DNA from: Muricea muricata | Taxonomy: Eukaryota > Cnidaria > Anthozoa > Malacalcyonacea > Plexauridae | DNA: 64,000 bases | Reading direction: 5' to 3' | Assembly: GCA_963855995.1 (NCBI GenBank) | Contig: OY979718.1 | Location: 33,830,559 to 33,894,558 of the forward strand | Shown: positions 1 through 12,839 of the stretch, one piece after another | Numbering within the stretch: the stretch's first letter is position 1 | Layout: every line of letters begins with the position of its first letter | Translations under genes and position numbers: made by a program | Notes under the pieces: generated by a model | Databases searched by the model: none | What the model saw: the letters and a program-made list of their open reading frames with translations, nothing else | What the model was told of the DNA's origin: nothing

Positions 1-2415
1 TATTTTCACTACACAACAGCGGATTCTCCCCGTGCGCCACGCAAGTACGGCGCGCATGCAGACCAGCCTAGCGCCAGTCGGAGGATCATGCACAGTTTGA
101 CATACAATAATAAATACCTAAGATGTAATAGGCAATATCACACTACTGAACACGCACTGACCTGGCTGTAAAATTTGCGTTTGCAAATTCTGAGCTTTGC
201 AGCAATTCCACGAAATATGTTCCATTATGATGAGCAGTAACATGGGAACGGGCGAACAGATTCCGTTAATCCACATCTTCTGTTCATATGTCTGAGCAGT
301 GTAAAAAAATTGGCATGAGTTATATTTGCAAGAGTGCACTTTACGTATATGGTTTCTAATAGCGACAGGCACTTGTCTGATATTTTAATCCTTGTTGAAT
401 ATTTTAAATATGTTCCTAATAGGCATAAGGCAACGATAAAAAAATAATATACAAGTGAGGAACGCCGAGACTGACTTGCAAGTATATCGATAATAAATAG
501 CTTTCTTGAATGTTCCTTAAAGAATATTCTATACGTGCGTTCATTTCTAGAACGCCAGAAGCCAAGAACAGCATCGGTGAATGCCCTTACGAAAACAGTA
601 AACACTAAAGCACAGACATTTTAACAAACCAACGCGTACGAACCTACTAAGGTAGTTCAATTTGTGTGTGCTTGGTCCAACCGTCCAATAGAAACAATAC
701 ACGAATTCAGCTCGAAAACAACAAAACTGCGCTGTCGACGGTTCTGACACCTCTCGTGTGGGCTAATTTGTCACAGTCGCAGGATTTCTGGGTCAAAGGC
801 AGGCCAAGTGTTTCTTCTACGGAACGCTCGTGATTTGCCAAGTGGACTACGCGTACAGCTCAATCGATCTGTCACCCGCTCTTGTCTTTACCCCGTACGT
901 ATTTCATTAGCAGGAAATGGAATATTAGTGAAGTGACCAATAATAACGTTAGAAACAGACTACAAAATACGCGTGTAAATCTGGGTGCGAAAACGGAGCA
1001 TCTGTATAGCGTTTTCCCTTGCAAGGAGAGGTCAGGTCCGTCAGGACGCCCCAAGGAAATCATACTAAAACAGTTGATATTATGATAATAATTAAGGAAC
1101 CAATATAAAGTTGGCTGCCAACTACTGAACTACATGGACAATAAAAGAACGTTTGTTATTTAAACTTCGCTTTTAAAGCGTTTATCACTCCACTTCAGAT
1201 ATTCCGCGTTTTTTTCTGCACTAGCAGTAACGTAAACTTCCTTTATAGTCTTCTCGAATTTCGGATGTTTTCAAAAATGACGTAAAGGTCGTTTACCCGT
1301 CCGGTGTTTGGTATGTAACCAAAACTAAAATTGGATTACAGAGCTATCGCGTAGACATGAATTAGGCCACATTAGAGCGGATGTTTTGCTTGGAATAAAA
1401 AGTTCAATTTAGCCTAAACGCAGTTAATTTGTCATCTCATATGCGCAATATATAAACATTGTAATTTTAAAAACGCGCGCAATTCAATAATCAGTATTGT
1501 TAACTGCAATCTCGAGTTATGGGTTTCAAGCCCTCGAGGTGTTGAAAGGAAATTCCCAAACGGATTTCCATCTGTATTGTTGTATATGGTGCTGAATTAC
1601 TGACGGTGACTGATCAATGCCTTCCCCTTCACTTTCAGCAACTACCAATCTTTTATGACGTCACAAATGACAAGGCACACACAGGGCACATCACAGTTAA
1701 TAGAAATGAGATCTCTCATTTCTATTCAGTGTGTTCATATGTATGGCCCGACAGAGTTTTGTCGGTGTGATCATTCAAAGCGTTTGACGTTTTTGTGATA
1801 ACTAGCCCGTTATTGATATGCTGTACATGCGTTGCTGCAAGAATTATTCAAATCACCAAAATATTTCATAAGGTTTGATATTGATCAATATGTATAGCTC
1901 ACAGAATTTGAGAAAGAACCGCAGAGAGACGAAACGCTCCAAGTTCCAAGTGTAAAATCAAGGCTTGCGGTACAGCAACTATAACGGCAGAAATTTACAG
2001 AAAACATGTAGCGGGGCATGCTTCTGGATTAACACAGCAAAGTTCCCAAATCGTCAGGAAACTGACAGCAATTGACGTCATCAAAGCTGGCTAAAATTCT
2101 GCTATTGCTATTGTGACAAAACCTCAACTAAACACTTATGGCTATAATCCTATTCCTGCTTCGATGAGGGATTTTGACTTTAAATCTGCGTTCTGCCGCA
2201 TACTCTTTGAGACTTTACATCGTCCGTGTCAAGGCCGTAGAAAGATGCAAAAATTAAGTTAGGGGGGCTCTTCGAGCGCTGAAGGCACAAGTGCTGCTAG
2301 GGGGTTCGGGGACACCCTCTCCCAGTTTTTTGTTCTACTTTTAGCACGCTCAAACATGTTTTTCTGCACTTTTGAGGTTAGTTTTACCATAATCATTGGA
2401 TTAAGACATGTGTAA
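1..2415. other. Non-coding stretch, no gene recognised
   Basis: I see no conserved protein motif or RNA gene here; the short open frames lack family motifs. A small inverted repeat (11-base arms, 2-base spacer) lies at 1701-1724. The right end, from about 2260, is a G/C-run-rich repeat-like sequence that resumes at about 2790 after the MITE insertion. Confidence 0.5.
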
Positions 2416-2743
2416 GGGGCTGATTATATGGTCCCACTTACCCGGGATTAAGTGAAGCGTAAAATGATCTTGAGGTATTGAAAAATGTCATTTTATGAAA
2501 CGAAACGACCAACGTTCGAATGCTTTCAGCATTGATCCAATACAAAGTCAAAAATAGATTCACCGTAACAAAAATTAATGCGATATACACCATTTTGTTT
2601 TCTTCATATTTCGGCAAAACGGAAATCTCAAGCAATCAAGGATTAAACATTTTTTACAACGTAAACTATGACTTTTTTCAATACCTTAAAATCATGTTAC
2701 GCTTCACGTAATCCCGGGTAAGTGGGATCATATAATCAGCCCC
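2416..2743. mobile_element. 328 bp MITE, TAA target duplication (PIF/Harbinger-like)
   Basis: Terminal inverted repeats of about 78 bp begin GGGGCTGATTATATG and end in its reverse complement, with only a few mismatches between the arms. TAA stands directly outside both ends (2413-2415 and 2744-2746), the size of duplication made by PIF/Harbinger transposases. There is no coding capacity, so it is non-autonomous. The superfamily is inferred from target size only. Confidence 0.8.
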
Positions 2744-2746
2744 TAA

Positions 2747-5200
2747 GACTGTAAACCGTTAAAAACGCGTACTTTCTTCGAGACTCAAAGGTCATTTTTA
2801 GGGGGGCTGAGCCACCCCTGCAGTTAGGGGGGCTTGAGACCCCCCCCCTACCCCCGTAGTTCTTACGGCAATGGTCCGTGTGAACTGTGCTTTTTTCGAT
2901 TTGCCGCCAATTTCACGTGGGAATTTTGTCTTACTCCGGTCAGTTGTTGATTATCAGTAATCCTCGGATATGTTTGTTAATTGTCAAGTTTAATTTAGAG
3001 CAAAATTAATAACCATAACCATCTTGGAATCAAAATACTTTGCAGATATTCATTGCATCAAAACCTTAGGTAATTGACATTGAAAGTATCGCACGCACTT
3101 GAACCCCTAGCGCAGGGAATTTAATGATAGTGAAAGAATAGAACAGCTGGATTAAACAAGACTAAAGAAGGGCCTACCGGATTTTGAATATACGAAACCA
3201 TCCGGCTCAGGGCAAAAAATGTAAACAAGCAATTGATACTTTGGTATAACTCCCACAGAAACTCAATGCTCAAATGTTTATGTACTGTCATGCACGCCAG
3301 ATTAAATACAAATCTGGATTTGATAGGAAGGAAAATATAATTATCTAAATTAAATTAGCCATGGAATTTGCTAGTTTTGAATAAAAGGTTTCAAATAATT
3401 ATCTTCTTTTATTTTATATGGATTAGCTATTACTGTATGTCTTCTCACTTTTCATTGTCACCCGGTCACAGGTTAACGAAATAAAAGAAATGGAAGATCG
3501 GGTTTTATCAATAAATTGTACTCTAGTTTGACTACGAACTTTATTGCTTACCGAAAGTTTTCCACATTCAAGCGTCGTAATACTACAGTTAAATTACAGT
3601 GTTTTTATGTTCTGTAATATAGTTTGCATTATAGCATACGCTGCGGAATTTTTCCAAGACGTGAAAAAGAAATTAGCCGTTATTGTTAGCCGTACTGAGC
3701 CGAATTGGCGTGCGTAATATACCTGCACCAAACCTGCATGTGCCTTGAATTTGGGCACAGTCGAAGAGACTGAAAGGCGAGAGGCAGCATTGCGCTAAAT
3801 TAAGCGGTTGATTTTTCATGCGGAAGTAGATGAAATGATGTTGGCATCACAAAGTAACTTAATATAAATAACATATATGATTAATACATTAGTTTAAGCA
3901 AAGCTTAATTTTATTTCCGACTACATGAATCAATATATTGTAACTTAATTGTTGTGCCACACCCAATTCTCAAATCAATTTTCACCCAAATTATATGATT
4001 AAACTCATTACGCTGGAAAGGAAAAAGTCTGCCTCTTCGTTCCTAATTTATTTACCTGTCCGCCCTCCCTCCCTAAATTGAAGAGGCAGACTTGGTTCAA
4101 GCCTTTAACGTACGTGATACAATGATTGCTGCGGAGCGAGCGAGCCTGAAGCGAGCGAGCGTAGCAGCAGCCTAATTTGTGCAGAGAGGGAGTTTTGAAC
4201 TAAATTTTATTAAGCGCATGGAATTGTGGTCGTGCGCGCTTGCTATGCGCAGAGCACCCATTTTTAACTCGCTCATTTCCATGTGCTTTCTGTGCTATTG
4301 TATTGAATAGAAGGACAGAGTGAATTCCCATCGAAATTTAGAGCTTTTTCAAGTCTATTTTGACCATTAAAGGTAAGACATCTTGTTTGTATTTTGTATT
4401 ACGATGCACTATCCAGTGGTCAAAACTTAAAAGCAAATGCCTTATCAAGGTTAAATTATATATGCGAGAGGAAGACAATTTGTTTTTCTGAATATATTCA
4501 TTTTTGAAGTCTGTTGTTTGCGTTATTAGTCAAGTACTAGAATTTAAAACGAGTTTGTTATTCGCACGACAATATCAAATCTCGTATTAAATTGCAGTGG
4601 CATTTTAATATACATTCATAGTATCACGTCTGTACATGTGAAACTGTATTAAAGCGCGTTTGTTTTGCCGATAATAATTTTCCAACATTACCATTTGTCG
4701 AAGTTAACAAACCACAGTTGAACAGAGACGCTGCATAATATATTCATGTTATGTTCTAAAACGCATCTGCTGTTCACGCGACATTATTTGCCGTGGAATT
4801 ATGACAGTTTTAAATTTCGTGTGTTAGTGATCTAGCAAATATTTCCAACAAACGTAATTATACAACAACTAAGTATTTCAGAGTTCACTGTAGCTGTAAG
4901 AAAATCGTTAGCGTATTATCCTTTATCCATAAGGCATTTGCTTTTCGACTTCGTTCATCGTTGACGCCTTTTGACCCCTAATGCTTAAGCCAGCCTGAAA
5001 CATGATATCTTCTGGCAGACAAACTGAGTCAAGCCGAGTGATGTACTGGCAGGCTAATAATGCACACTATCTCACTGAATATATTTTGGGTTGCATAAAT
5101 GTCATTTTCCAAAAACCTATAAAATAATTAAAGCTCCGCAGCATTCCCTACCTTGCAGGTAACCTAGTAATACTTATATAATATTGTCCCGTTTTGTAGA
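2747..5200. other. Non-coding stretch with G/C-run repeat and one hairpin
   Basis: From 2790 to 2870 there are runs of G and C resembling a dispersed repeat. A hairpin with 14-base perfect arms (AAGTCTGCCTCTTC and its complement) spans 4025-4093. A GCGAGCGAGC-rich patch sits near 4135-4165. No gene is recognised. Confidence 0.45.
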
Positions 5201-5419
5201 CAGATGCCGAAATGTAGGGCTTCACGTTTAGTTTCACCAAATGATGTTCAGAAGTTTACTCCAAAATCAGGTTTGATTTTTGTACTCGTTCTCTGCGCTC
5301 ATTCGGAGAATATTTTTTCTATAATTTCTATTTTTCTGTTGTTTATTTCTTTACCTAGCCATGCCATTATATTTGTTATTTGCCATGCATTATATTCGTC
5401 TTGTAAGCAAATCCCATTC

Positions 5420-5570
5420 AAATGGCCGCCAATGAGAGTCGTTTTGATGTATAATACTTTTGCCAAAATTAGCAAATGGAGAGAAATTGCATAAATATAA
5501 ACTCAAAGGATACAAACAAACTTTAATGTTAAACTATCTTAAGGTACTAGATCGTCTGCAAATACCTTTT
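5420..5570 (+). repeat. Dispersed repeat, copy 1 (second copy near 60.5 kb)
   Basis: This segment matches 60470-60610 in the same orientation, with shared stretches such as TAAACTATCTTAAGGTA versus TAAAGTATCTTAAGGTA and ACAAACTTTAATGTTAAA versus ACAAACTTTGATGTTAAA. Similarity reappears at 5650-5690 versus 60785-60825. No coding motif is visible; the element class is unknown. Confidence 0.6.
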
Positions 5571-5749
5571 TTCGCTAAGTAAACTTTAGTCTCTACTTAG
5601 GAATTCTCAGAAGTAAACTGTATTTATAAAAGACGCCAGTGCATTTTATACACGTGAATTTTACTAAAGAAATTATACTAAAACAATTATTCGTCTCAGG
5701 CTCACTTGGTTGTGGTAAATATTCACCTCGACTTCGTCTCGGTGAATAT

Positions 5750-5860
5750 GTTAGAGTTAAATACCGAGAAGGAGGGATTTATGTCATATACAACCCCCGA
5801 GCGTCCGAGACCGAGGGCTGTATATGACATACATCCCGACTTTCGAGGTATTTAACTAAC
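5750..5860. repeat. Imperfect palindrome, about 110 bp
   Basis: The left arm begins GTTAGAGTTAAATACCGAG and the right arm is its near reverse complement, ending GGTATTTAACTAAC. The arms pair through TATGTCATATACA toward a CCGAG..CTCGG-type centre. A second small hairpin (AATATTCACC / GGTGAATAT) lies just to the left at 5718-5750. A foldback MITE is the likely origin. Confidence 0.7.
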
Positions 5861-8384
5861 TTATTTTATTTTTGAAGAGGTTTTCTGACAGTCTTTTGAC
5901 TTTAAACAATTTAAGTCGAGATTCGTCGAGGTTTTTCCACAGCTTTGGTCTAATTATTTATTCAAGGTAAATAACCTGTATACAACCCGCGGTACATCAA
6001 AGAAAACCGACTCAAAAATAAATTAATTACCAGTAATCACCTTGCCTTCGGCGAATGATTGTTAAATATACCTACCTAAAACTAAGCGAAGTACCGCAAA
6101 GTCTTCCGCAATCATGTGCATGCATGATGGTTTGCACGTCGGACCATGCATTTATTCAGGTGCGTGAATAAGTACCGAATTCCAATGGATATTGATTAAT
6201 TTTTTATCTGCTATGAGAAAAATGTTGCATGATAATGGCAAACAGTCAGTATCAAAGGCAACAGAGAATAAAATTGTAAAGAAGAAAAAGGGCAAAGCCC
6301 TTGCCACTTGTTGAAAACTTTAATTAACCGTATGTAAAGCCATATGGATCATTAAACCTAATTCTGTTCGTACTTGTGTACACGTCCAAAAAATCTATTT
6401 TTTTTGCCAGGTTCTAATTCTTTTTATCGTACTCTATTACGTTCCATCGCCTCAGCTTGATTACGTTCGAGCTCTGGTGCTTACAAAAAAGCCTCCGCTA
6501 GGATGGAGTTAACTAAACTAATCAGTTCTAGCTAGGGAAACGAATTTATGGTCATCTCTCAGTCTAGCACCGCAAAACATCTATTTATGAATTGAAGGAC
6601 AGTAGCAAAATGACGCAAGGCGTTTGTTCGAAAAAATGCCAACTGTTGTCGGAACTGTTATATATAGTTACTGAATTCACTGAATTACTGTTATATATAG
6701 TTACTGAATTACTGTTATATATAATTACTGAATTACTGTTATATATAGTTACTGAAGCCACTCCTAATCACTAATTGAATAAAAGAAAAAAGAATACAAG
6801 CTTATTCGTTTGAAGGTAACAGCGTGGACGAAGGCGAATTATATAGCAGGTTGGAGAGCATGGCACTTGAAAACAAATAAAAACACAGTCTGACTTGGAA
6901 AACACTTCTGTTTATACAGGCAATATAACTGCGCATGCAATATTTGTTTAATTTTGATTCTTCTTCCGTGACCATCGCGCAAACGTTTGATCGAAGGGAA
7001 AATAGAGGTAATAGTTATTTTCATGGGTTCAGAGCCTGACTGGACGGGCTGTATCGGTAATAATTAATTCGTAATTAAACGAGAATCAAAGGAAAAAAGC
7101 TATTTGATCGTAATTTGATGGAAAGAAACTTACAATTGATGTCGACCAAGTTAAACAGAACCTGTCTAGGCATACTAATTGTCCCCAGCTATAATAGACA
7201 AAATAGGCGAACGCTTGTTTATACCCAATTGCAATTCACAAGCGTAATGGAGAACTACGCATTTACAAGTATGGAATATAATCGTATATGCTTGTTACTA
7301 AGTAACAGTAACTTTTGTCCTAATGTACTCTTCCGCAAACCAGAACAATGCATTGCATCCAACCATGTGAATAATCCAAAGTTTGGAATTGGGTAGCAAC
7401 GGTATAAACCAACTTTAGCCGATTTTTGTGTATTCTCAACGTGAATGCTTGTCACGAGTAATGCCTATACTTCCAGAAGGCTAACTACACACTTCAGCAT
7501 TTTGCAAGCCACTCCAATCAATATCAATACCAATTTTTGAGGTTATATATTTAGCTGATATCCGATACTTGCATAATTGGTAAAATGTATCATAGCAACG
7601 CAACACTGACTGGTTTTCCACTATCCTAATATTTTAGAGTGACAAGATGTGTTCAACAGATTTCTTCTGTTTCAAGTAGGCATTCGAACAAAAATGGACA
7701 AATTATGATATGCAAGCATATTTATCATTATTTCAACTGAATACGGATACACACTATAGAACTGATTTTTCTTGATCATTGGAAGTTGTAAAACAATATT
7801 TGATTTTGTTAAGTCAAATACAAGAATAACATTGGTATTATAGAATAAATTACTGTGAAATTCCTGCTGTTCCAGTGTTCCGCCTTTGCAGTAGACTCCG
7901 TGACTGACGTTTAGAGACAATGTGAGAACAAGCAATTTGCCCTCTGCGCAAGCTTGCAACAATACATAGTCAAAATAGAAAACGTAATTCCTGCTACCGT
8001 CGTCTTCGTTACTGCCGGTGTTTGCTTAAATTCCCTGTTGTCTTCCCGGCGAAGGTAGAAAGCTAGCACATACAAAGAATATGCCACCTAATACAAACGT
8101 GTGAAGGGACCTTAACAGTTTCTAATACACTTAAGCCTACATATGCAAGGCTGAGCGATGATAACCTCCTGAGGAAGTGTCTAGATGCCAAGACACAAAA
8201 CCATTATGAATGGTTCAATTTGGACAGGCGTTCTAAAAACAGTGTTTGTTCCAACAAGAGCCTTTTAGTTGGGTGTTCTTGATGCTGTGACACAGCATCG
8301 GTGCCAAAATAAGTAATAAGTATTGAAGTCTTTGAGGCCCTTGGGATTAATTCAGGAGCATTTGTGTTTGCTGGGGTAGGGAAA
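5861..8384. other. Non-coding stretch with one minisatellite
   Basis: Apart from the short tandem array at 6657-6754 nothing is recognised. The open frames here have no motif, no splice-consistent neighbours and no resemblance to known families. Confidence 0.45.
6657..6754. repeat. Minisatellite, ~24 bp unit
   Basis: The unit GTTATATATAGTTACTGAAT followed by TACT is repeated about three times, plus a first copy carrying a short extra TCACTGAAT segment. It produces a repetitive peptide in one frame that is an artefact of the repeat. Confidence 0.85.
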
Positions 8385-8534
8385 CAGGGTTGCCAGATTT
8401 CTTGAATAATTAAGCCAAGCCATCATTAGTGCTGCCAAAAAAACAAAGAAAACAAAAGGCAAATACAATGAAAAACAAAGAGCATTGTTAAAAGTTTGGC
8501 TAATTTATTCATGCAATCTGGCAACCCTGTGGCG
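8385..8534. mobile_element. hAT-like MITE flanked by TAGGGAAA
   Basis: Inverted ends read CAGGGTTGCCAGATT on the left and AATCTGGCAACCCTG on the right. The 8-mer TAGGGAAA lies immediately left (8377-8384) and again at 8535-8542, five bases past the right CCCTG. An 8 bp duplication and CAGG-type ends fit the hAT superfamily. The five extra right-hand bases suggest a trimmed left end. No ORF. Confidence 0.7.
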
Positions 8535-8791
8535 TAGGGAAAGCTGTCTGCTTCGCGTTTGAAAGTAGAATACTAGGCGAAGAAGAATAAGGTCGAGAGA
8601 AAAGTTGTTATGTACTTGATGTAAGAACTATGTGTTGAACTCGGCCCAGGCCTCCATATGGGCATATAAAGCGCGGTCAGATTTGTTTTGGCGGCCATTT
8701 TTGAACTTGTATTTTGGAGACAAGTCATTTGGAGAAGACTGGCAAGTTATTTGAAGAAACACCCAAACAATATGAACGCTCGGAGTGGAGT

Positions 8792-8994
8792 CAGTGGCGG
8801 ATCCAGGGTAAGTCAAAACAAATCAAAGCAGCTCAATTTTAAATTCAAAATAACTTTATAACAATGTCATAGGTTATGAATTTCAACAGAATAAAATCTA
8901 ACCAATGAAGTTGCTTTGAAGGTATTTTAAAATGTAAATATATCCTAGAATGAGCTGTGGTAATTTATTTTGACTTACGCTAGATCCGCCACTG
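8792..8994. mobile_element. hAT-like MITE with 8 bp target duplication
   Basis: The ends are CAGTGGCGGATC and GATCCGCCACTG. The inverted repeats extend about 40 bp through GTAAGTCAAAA and an internal AGCTCA. AGTGGAGT lies directly outside both ends (8784-8791 and 8995-9002), a perfect 8 bp target duplication as made by hAT transposases. The 203 bp body has no coding capacity. Confidence 0.88.
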
Positions 8995-9002
8995 AGTGGA
9001 GT

Positions 9003-9719
9003 ATAGCCATAGATGTATGTATTCCGTTTTATTTGTTCGTCAGTTGTCCTCTTTTAAATATCGGTAATTGTGTACAATATTTGTTTCCATTTATTTGCAT
9101 AGTTTTTGAAAAAGTTTTTGAAAGCAAAGAGAGGAAAACGTATGCAACCGGCTCATTTTAGCTCCTCATTGTTGTCAAAAGTTATGCAGGAACTTTGAAC
9201 TCGATTTTCTAAACATAGGATTTTACTGAACTTATATGCAACGTGAAAAAGTTCATACCAAAGGATTGTCGACGTGAATTTTACAAAATAAAGGATTTAG
9301 AAACATTATTAGAGTGAGAAAATCACACAGAAACCTGCAGCTATCAAAAGATTTAATGAGATTCGGCTGCTATTACATGAATAAAAAGCCAGGGAATACG
9401 CCACAGGTTTCCCCAATTACGGCGACCCCAAATAAGTTATTCAGATAAGTTATTCTTTGTTTGTTTTTGTTAATTCCTCTGTGTTAGGTATATTTTTTAA
9501 TGATTTTACATTGGGGAAATGTTTATTTTCAAAATATAGTATGTTTTTTTACCCTGATCAGGCAGAAGTATGTGAGAAACAGGTTATCACACTCGGGACG
9601 AGGTGATATCAGTTTTATTGCTCTCAAGACGATATCATAAATGTCACGAGTGAGCGCAACGAACATTAAAAAATAGATTTCAAAAGTGATGCTTAAATTA
9701 TGAAAAGGTGATGGCCGCT
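9003..9719. other. Non-coding stretch, nothing recognised
   Basis: AT-rich sequence without coding motifs, clear repeats or RNA genes. Confidence 0.4.
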
Positions 9720-10131
9720 TCAAGATCTTGGTAAGATGTGCTTAAATCATTGCAAGATCTTTCAAGATCATGGCAATATCATGCAAGATAATGCAAGATT
9801 GTGCTAAGACCTTCACAAGACTGTGTAAACATCTTGGCAAAACTGTTTATATATCCTGGTAAGATCACGTTTTAATCATGGCAAGATCATGGCAAGACTG
9901 CGTTGAGATCTTGACAAGATTGTGCCAAAATCATTGCAAGACTGTTTCTAGATCTTGGTAAGATCATGTTTGAATCTTGACAAGATTGTTTCAAGATCTT
10001 GACAAGACTGTTTCTAGATCTTGGTAAGATCATTTTTTTAAATCATGGCCAGGTCTTGAAAGATCATGCAGAATCTTATCAATGATCTTGCAGGATCTTG
10101 CCAAGATCTTGTAAGATCTTGCCAAAGGGAA
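9720..10131. repeat. Degenerate tandem array built on AAGATCTTG/AAGATCATGG
   Basis: Dozens of variants of CAAGATCTTG, AAGATCATGGCAAGA and CTTGGTAAGATC follow each other with irregular spacing. The core CAAGATCTTG is itself a perfect palindrome. A second block of the same family and orientation lies at 16805-17590. The two blocks bracket the LINE nest, as if one array had been split by insertions. Confidence 0.8.
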
Positions 10132-10379
10132 AAAAAGGAAAACCATTAAACCGGAAGCAGCCGCAAAGCTATAACAATCTCAGTTGTAAATCGCTTTGAA
10201 ACCTTGGCTATTGAAGTCCGGGTGATGAAGGAACTCAAGGAAGCCAGATAAATAAAGCTGCTAATATTGGAAAACAAATTGAAAGCTACCGAGCTAAACA
10301 GAAGCGGAATTTTCAAAAATTGAAAAGGACGAGAGAAAGCCACAAGAATCGTAAAAACTGTCCAAAAGAAAAAAGAAGA

Positions 10380-11390
10380 CACTTGTCATAGGAGACTCTA
10401 TGATAAAACATATTGAAGCAACGAAGATCCAAAGGGCGGCAAGAAGCAAGAACATTTGTCATTCGTACAGTGGAGCCACAGTTGGTCAACTACAGGAAAA
10501 GTTGGAAGACATTGTCAAAACGACGAATACAAAACCGTCATAATCTATGTGGGGACAAATGATCTGGTGCATGAGGAAGAAAACCATGTGGCTGATAGAG
10601 AAAGTGAGGCAACGGGCGAAGAGAATCGCAGTATCCAGCGAGGTATTAGGAGGTATGATAGTAAAGTTTCTGAAAGTAAAATAGCTTCCTATAACAATTT
10701 AGTCCATAATCTTTGTCTAAAGGCCGGTTTACACTGCACAACTTTTGCTTACAACTGTCGCATGCAATTCGCTTACAACTCGAATTCGGATAGATTTACA
10801 CGCATACAACTTAACCCATGCAACTCAAGATAATCGTAAGCAATTTCGCTCGTCTTCGGACTGATTATTAAAGTATTCTTCGTGGCGGCAGTTGAACAGG
10901 GTCTCCTCCTTTCCCCACAAGTTGATAAGAGAATCCGTTTCTTCGGAAGAGAAGCCTGTTTGCTCTTTTTTTATTTTTCTTAGCTGTCATCGACGTCGAC
11001 GCCATGTTGTCAAACAAAATTGCAAGACTATTGCGTTGCCCTCCCCTCCCTATTCCGAGTTTTGTTGCGAAATGCCCAAATATGGTTTGACTTTCATACG
11101 ATTGTCGTAAGCTTTTAAAGCATGATTTCAAAAGGGTACAACTTTTTTCGTGTTGTATCGAACTACCGTAGTGAGTTGTAAGGTTAATTTACATTGTACA
11201 ATTCGAGTTTTAAGCGAATTGCATGCGACAGTTGTAAGCAAAAGTTGTGCAGTGTAAACCGGCCTTAAAACATAAGATATACGATGTTAATAATGACAAT
11301 ATTGATAAACCTCTCTTAAACCGCTCAAATTTACATCTAAACAAAGAGTCGGAGATAAAGCATTAGGGAGTGCTTTTTGCCCTTTATTGA
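10380..11390 (+). pseudogene. LINE ORF1 remnant with esterase (SGNH) domain
   Basis: The frame from 10380 reads TLVIGDSMIKHI, the GDS nucleophile block of SGNH hydrolases. About 55 residues on comes VIIYVGTNDL, matching the GxND block. After the MITE the frame resumes at 11269 with a stretch containing LLNRSNLHLNK, matching the C-terminal 'HLN' block where the catalytic His lies. In living CR1-type elements this esterase-bearing ORF1 accompanies the RT protein. Here it has several stops plus the MITE and cannot give a full product. Upstream (10150-10370) a degraded coiled-coil-like stretch probably belongs to the same ORF1. Confidence 0.75.
10721..11265. mobile_element. 545 bp MITE, TAA target duplication, inside LINE ORF1
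   Basis: Near-perfect inverted repeats of about 54 bp begin AGGCCGGTTTACACTGCACA and contain TTGCTTACAACTGTCGCATG. TAA flanks both ends (10718-10720 and 11266-11268), as for PIF/Harbinger-like elements. Joining the flanks with one TAA restores the LINE frame (..HNLCL|KHKIYDV..), so the boundaries are firm. No transposase is encoded. Confidence 0.9.
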
Positions 11391-11564
11391 AGTCACTTAG
11401 AGCTAGTCATGCTGCATGGCCCTGTACCACCAGGAAGTGGTGAGTATTTTTTCCACCAGCTGTACTTCCGACGAAAGAGTGGACAGATTTCCTAAGATGT
11501 GTAAGTCAAGCAATGAGAAATTAATATAAGTCCATCAAATGAAAATGTGGGTAGTGGTTTTTTC

Positions 11565-12839
11565 ACTACCTTTAATTCTCTCCCCAATGAAAAAGGTTTT
11601 AAACTGGGTTTACCAAATATTGTCAGTCTGCCAAGGAAGATCGATGAAATACGTTATTCAATTTCGAGCAAATACATTGACCTAATTGGGACGAGAAACC
11701 GCTTGATTTAGATATAAATGATAATATGATTGGTCTATTTAGATTATGCTATGAGTCAGAGAAAGGACAGATCTGATTCCCTCTGAATTAGAAGGTGTTT
11801 GTGTGGAAATTATTAAGCCACATAGCCGGCCATTTCTATACTGTAAAATGAATTGAATTGTATCAAATGTCACAATTAATTAAAAAAAGATACTCGGGCA
11901 ACTATTAATGACTTCTTCCAGCCTCATTGATCATATAGCCACTAATACACCGGAGAAAATTTCTGGTTCTGGTGTTATTCACAGTTTGGTATCGAGAAAA
12001 CATAGGTAAAATTTGAAATATGAAAATTTTTGATAATCAAAAACTTGTTGAGAATCCGATGCAGCAACATTGGGAAAATTTATATTTCTTTCCTGAAGAT
12101 TCAAATGCATAGAGGAAAATTTGGAAAAAAATATTCTTAGAAGTCTTAGATAAACATGCACCTCTTCAACACAAAAAGATCAGCGCAAAGAGGATCTCTT
12201 GGATTACGAGTCCCATAAAAGAACTTATTATTATAAGGGACAAACTTAAAAGAAAAGCCATCATTACAAACGTTGAGTGCAATTGGGAAAATTATAAGGG
12301 AACTTGGAATAGAATGAACATAGAGATAAAAAACTCCAAAAAGAGTACTATTCCACGAGAGCTGCTGATGAAGGAAGCAATCCCATAAAGGCTTGGAAAA
12401 CTAGAAACAATTTATATGGAAGGAAAAGCAAACAAACAGAGTTCACTGCATTTCAACCATTAACCATCAGTCAGGTCTATGATCAATTCTTGACTGGCCA
12501 CGGGAGTTGACAAAATTTCTTCTAAAATTATTAAGATAGCTTCTCTAGGTATTACAAACTCACTTACACACATTTTTAATCAGACTGCTACTTTATCCTC
12601 ATTCCCTGACGAATAGAGAACGGCTAGAATGATACCTCTTTACAAAAATGGCCTACGAAATTTGGCAGGGAATTATTGACCAATCTAAGTTCTGCCTGTT
12701 ATTAGCAAAATTGTGGAAAAAATATTGTATGATCAATTGTATAGTTATTTATCCAACTTTAATGTGCTCAGAGATTATCAATTTGGGTTTCGAAAATTTC
12801 ATTCTACAGCTACAGCATTACTTGGCTGCACAAATGATA
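11565..12839 (+). pseudogene. LINE ORF2 remnant: endonuclease and start of RT
   Basis: Frame pieces include GLPNIVSLPRKIDEIRYS and SELEGVCVEIIKPHS, typical of the APE-type endonuclease of CR1/L2/Jockey elements. They are followed by RSWITSPIKELIIIRDKLKR, the usual linker, and RPISVLPVISKIVEKILYDQ leading into DYQFGFRKFHSTATAL of the RT fingers. Frames change repeatedly. Upstream of 11565 only scraps of the endonuclease N-terminus can be seen. Confidence 0.75.
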
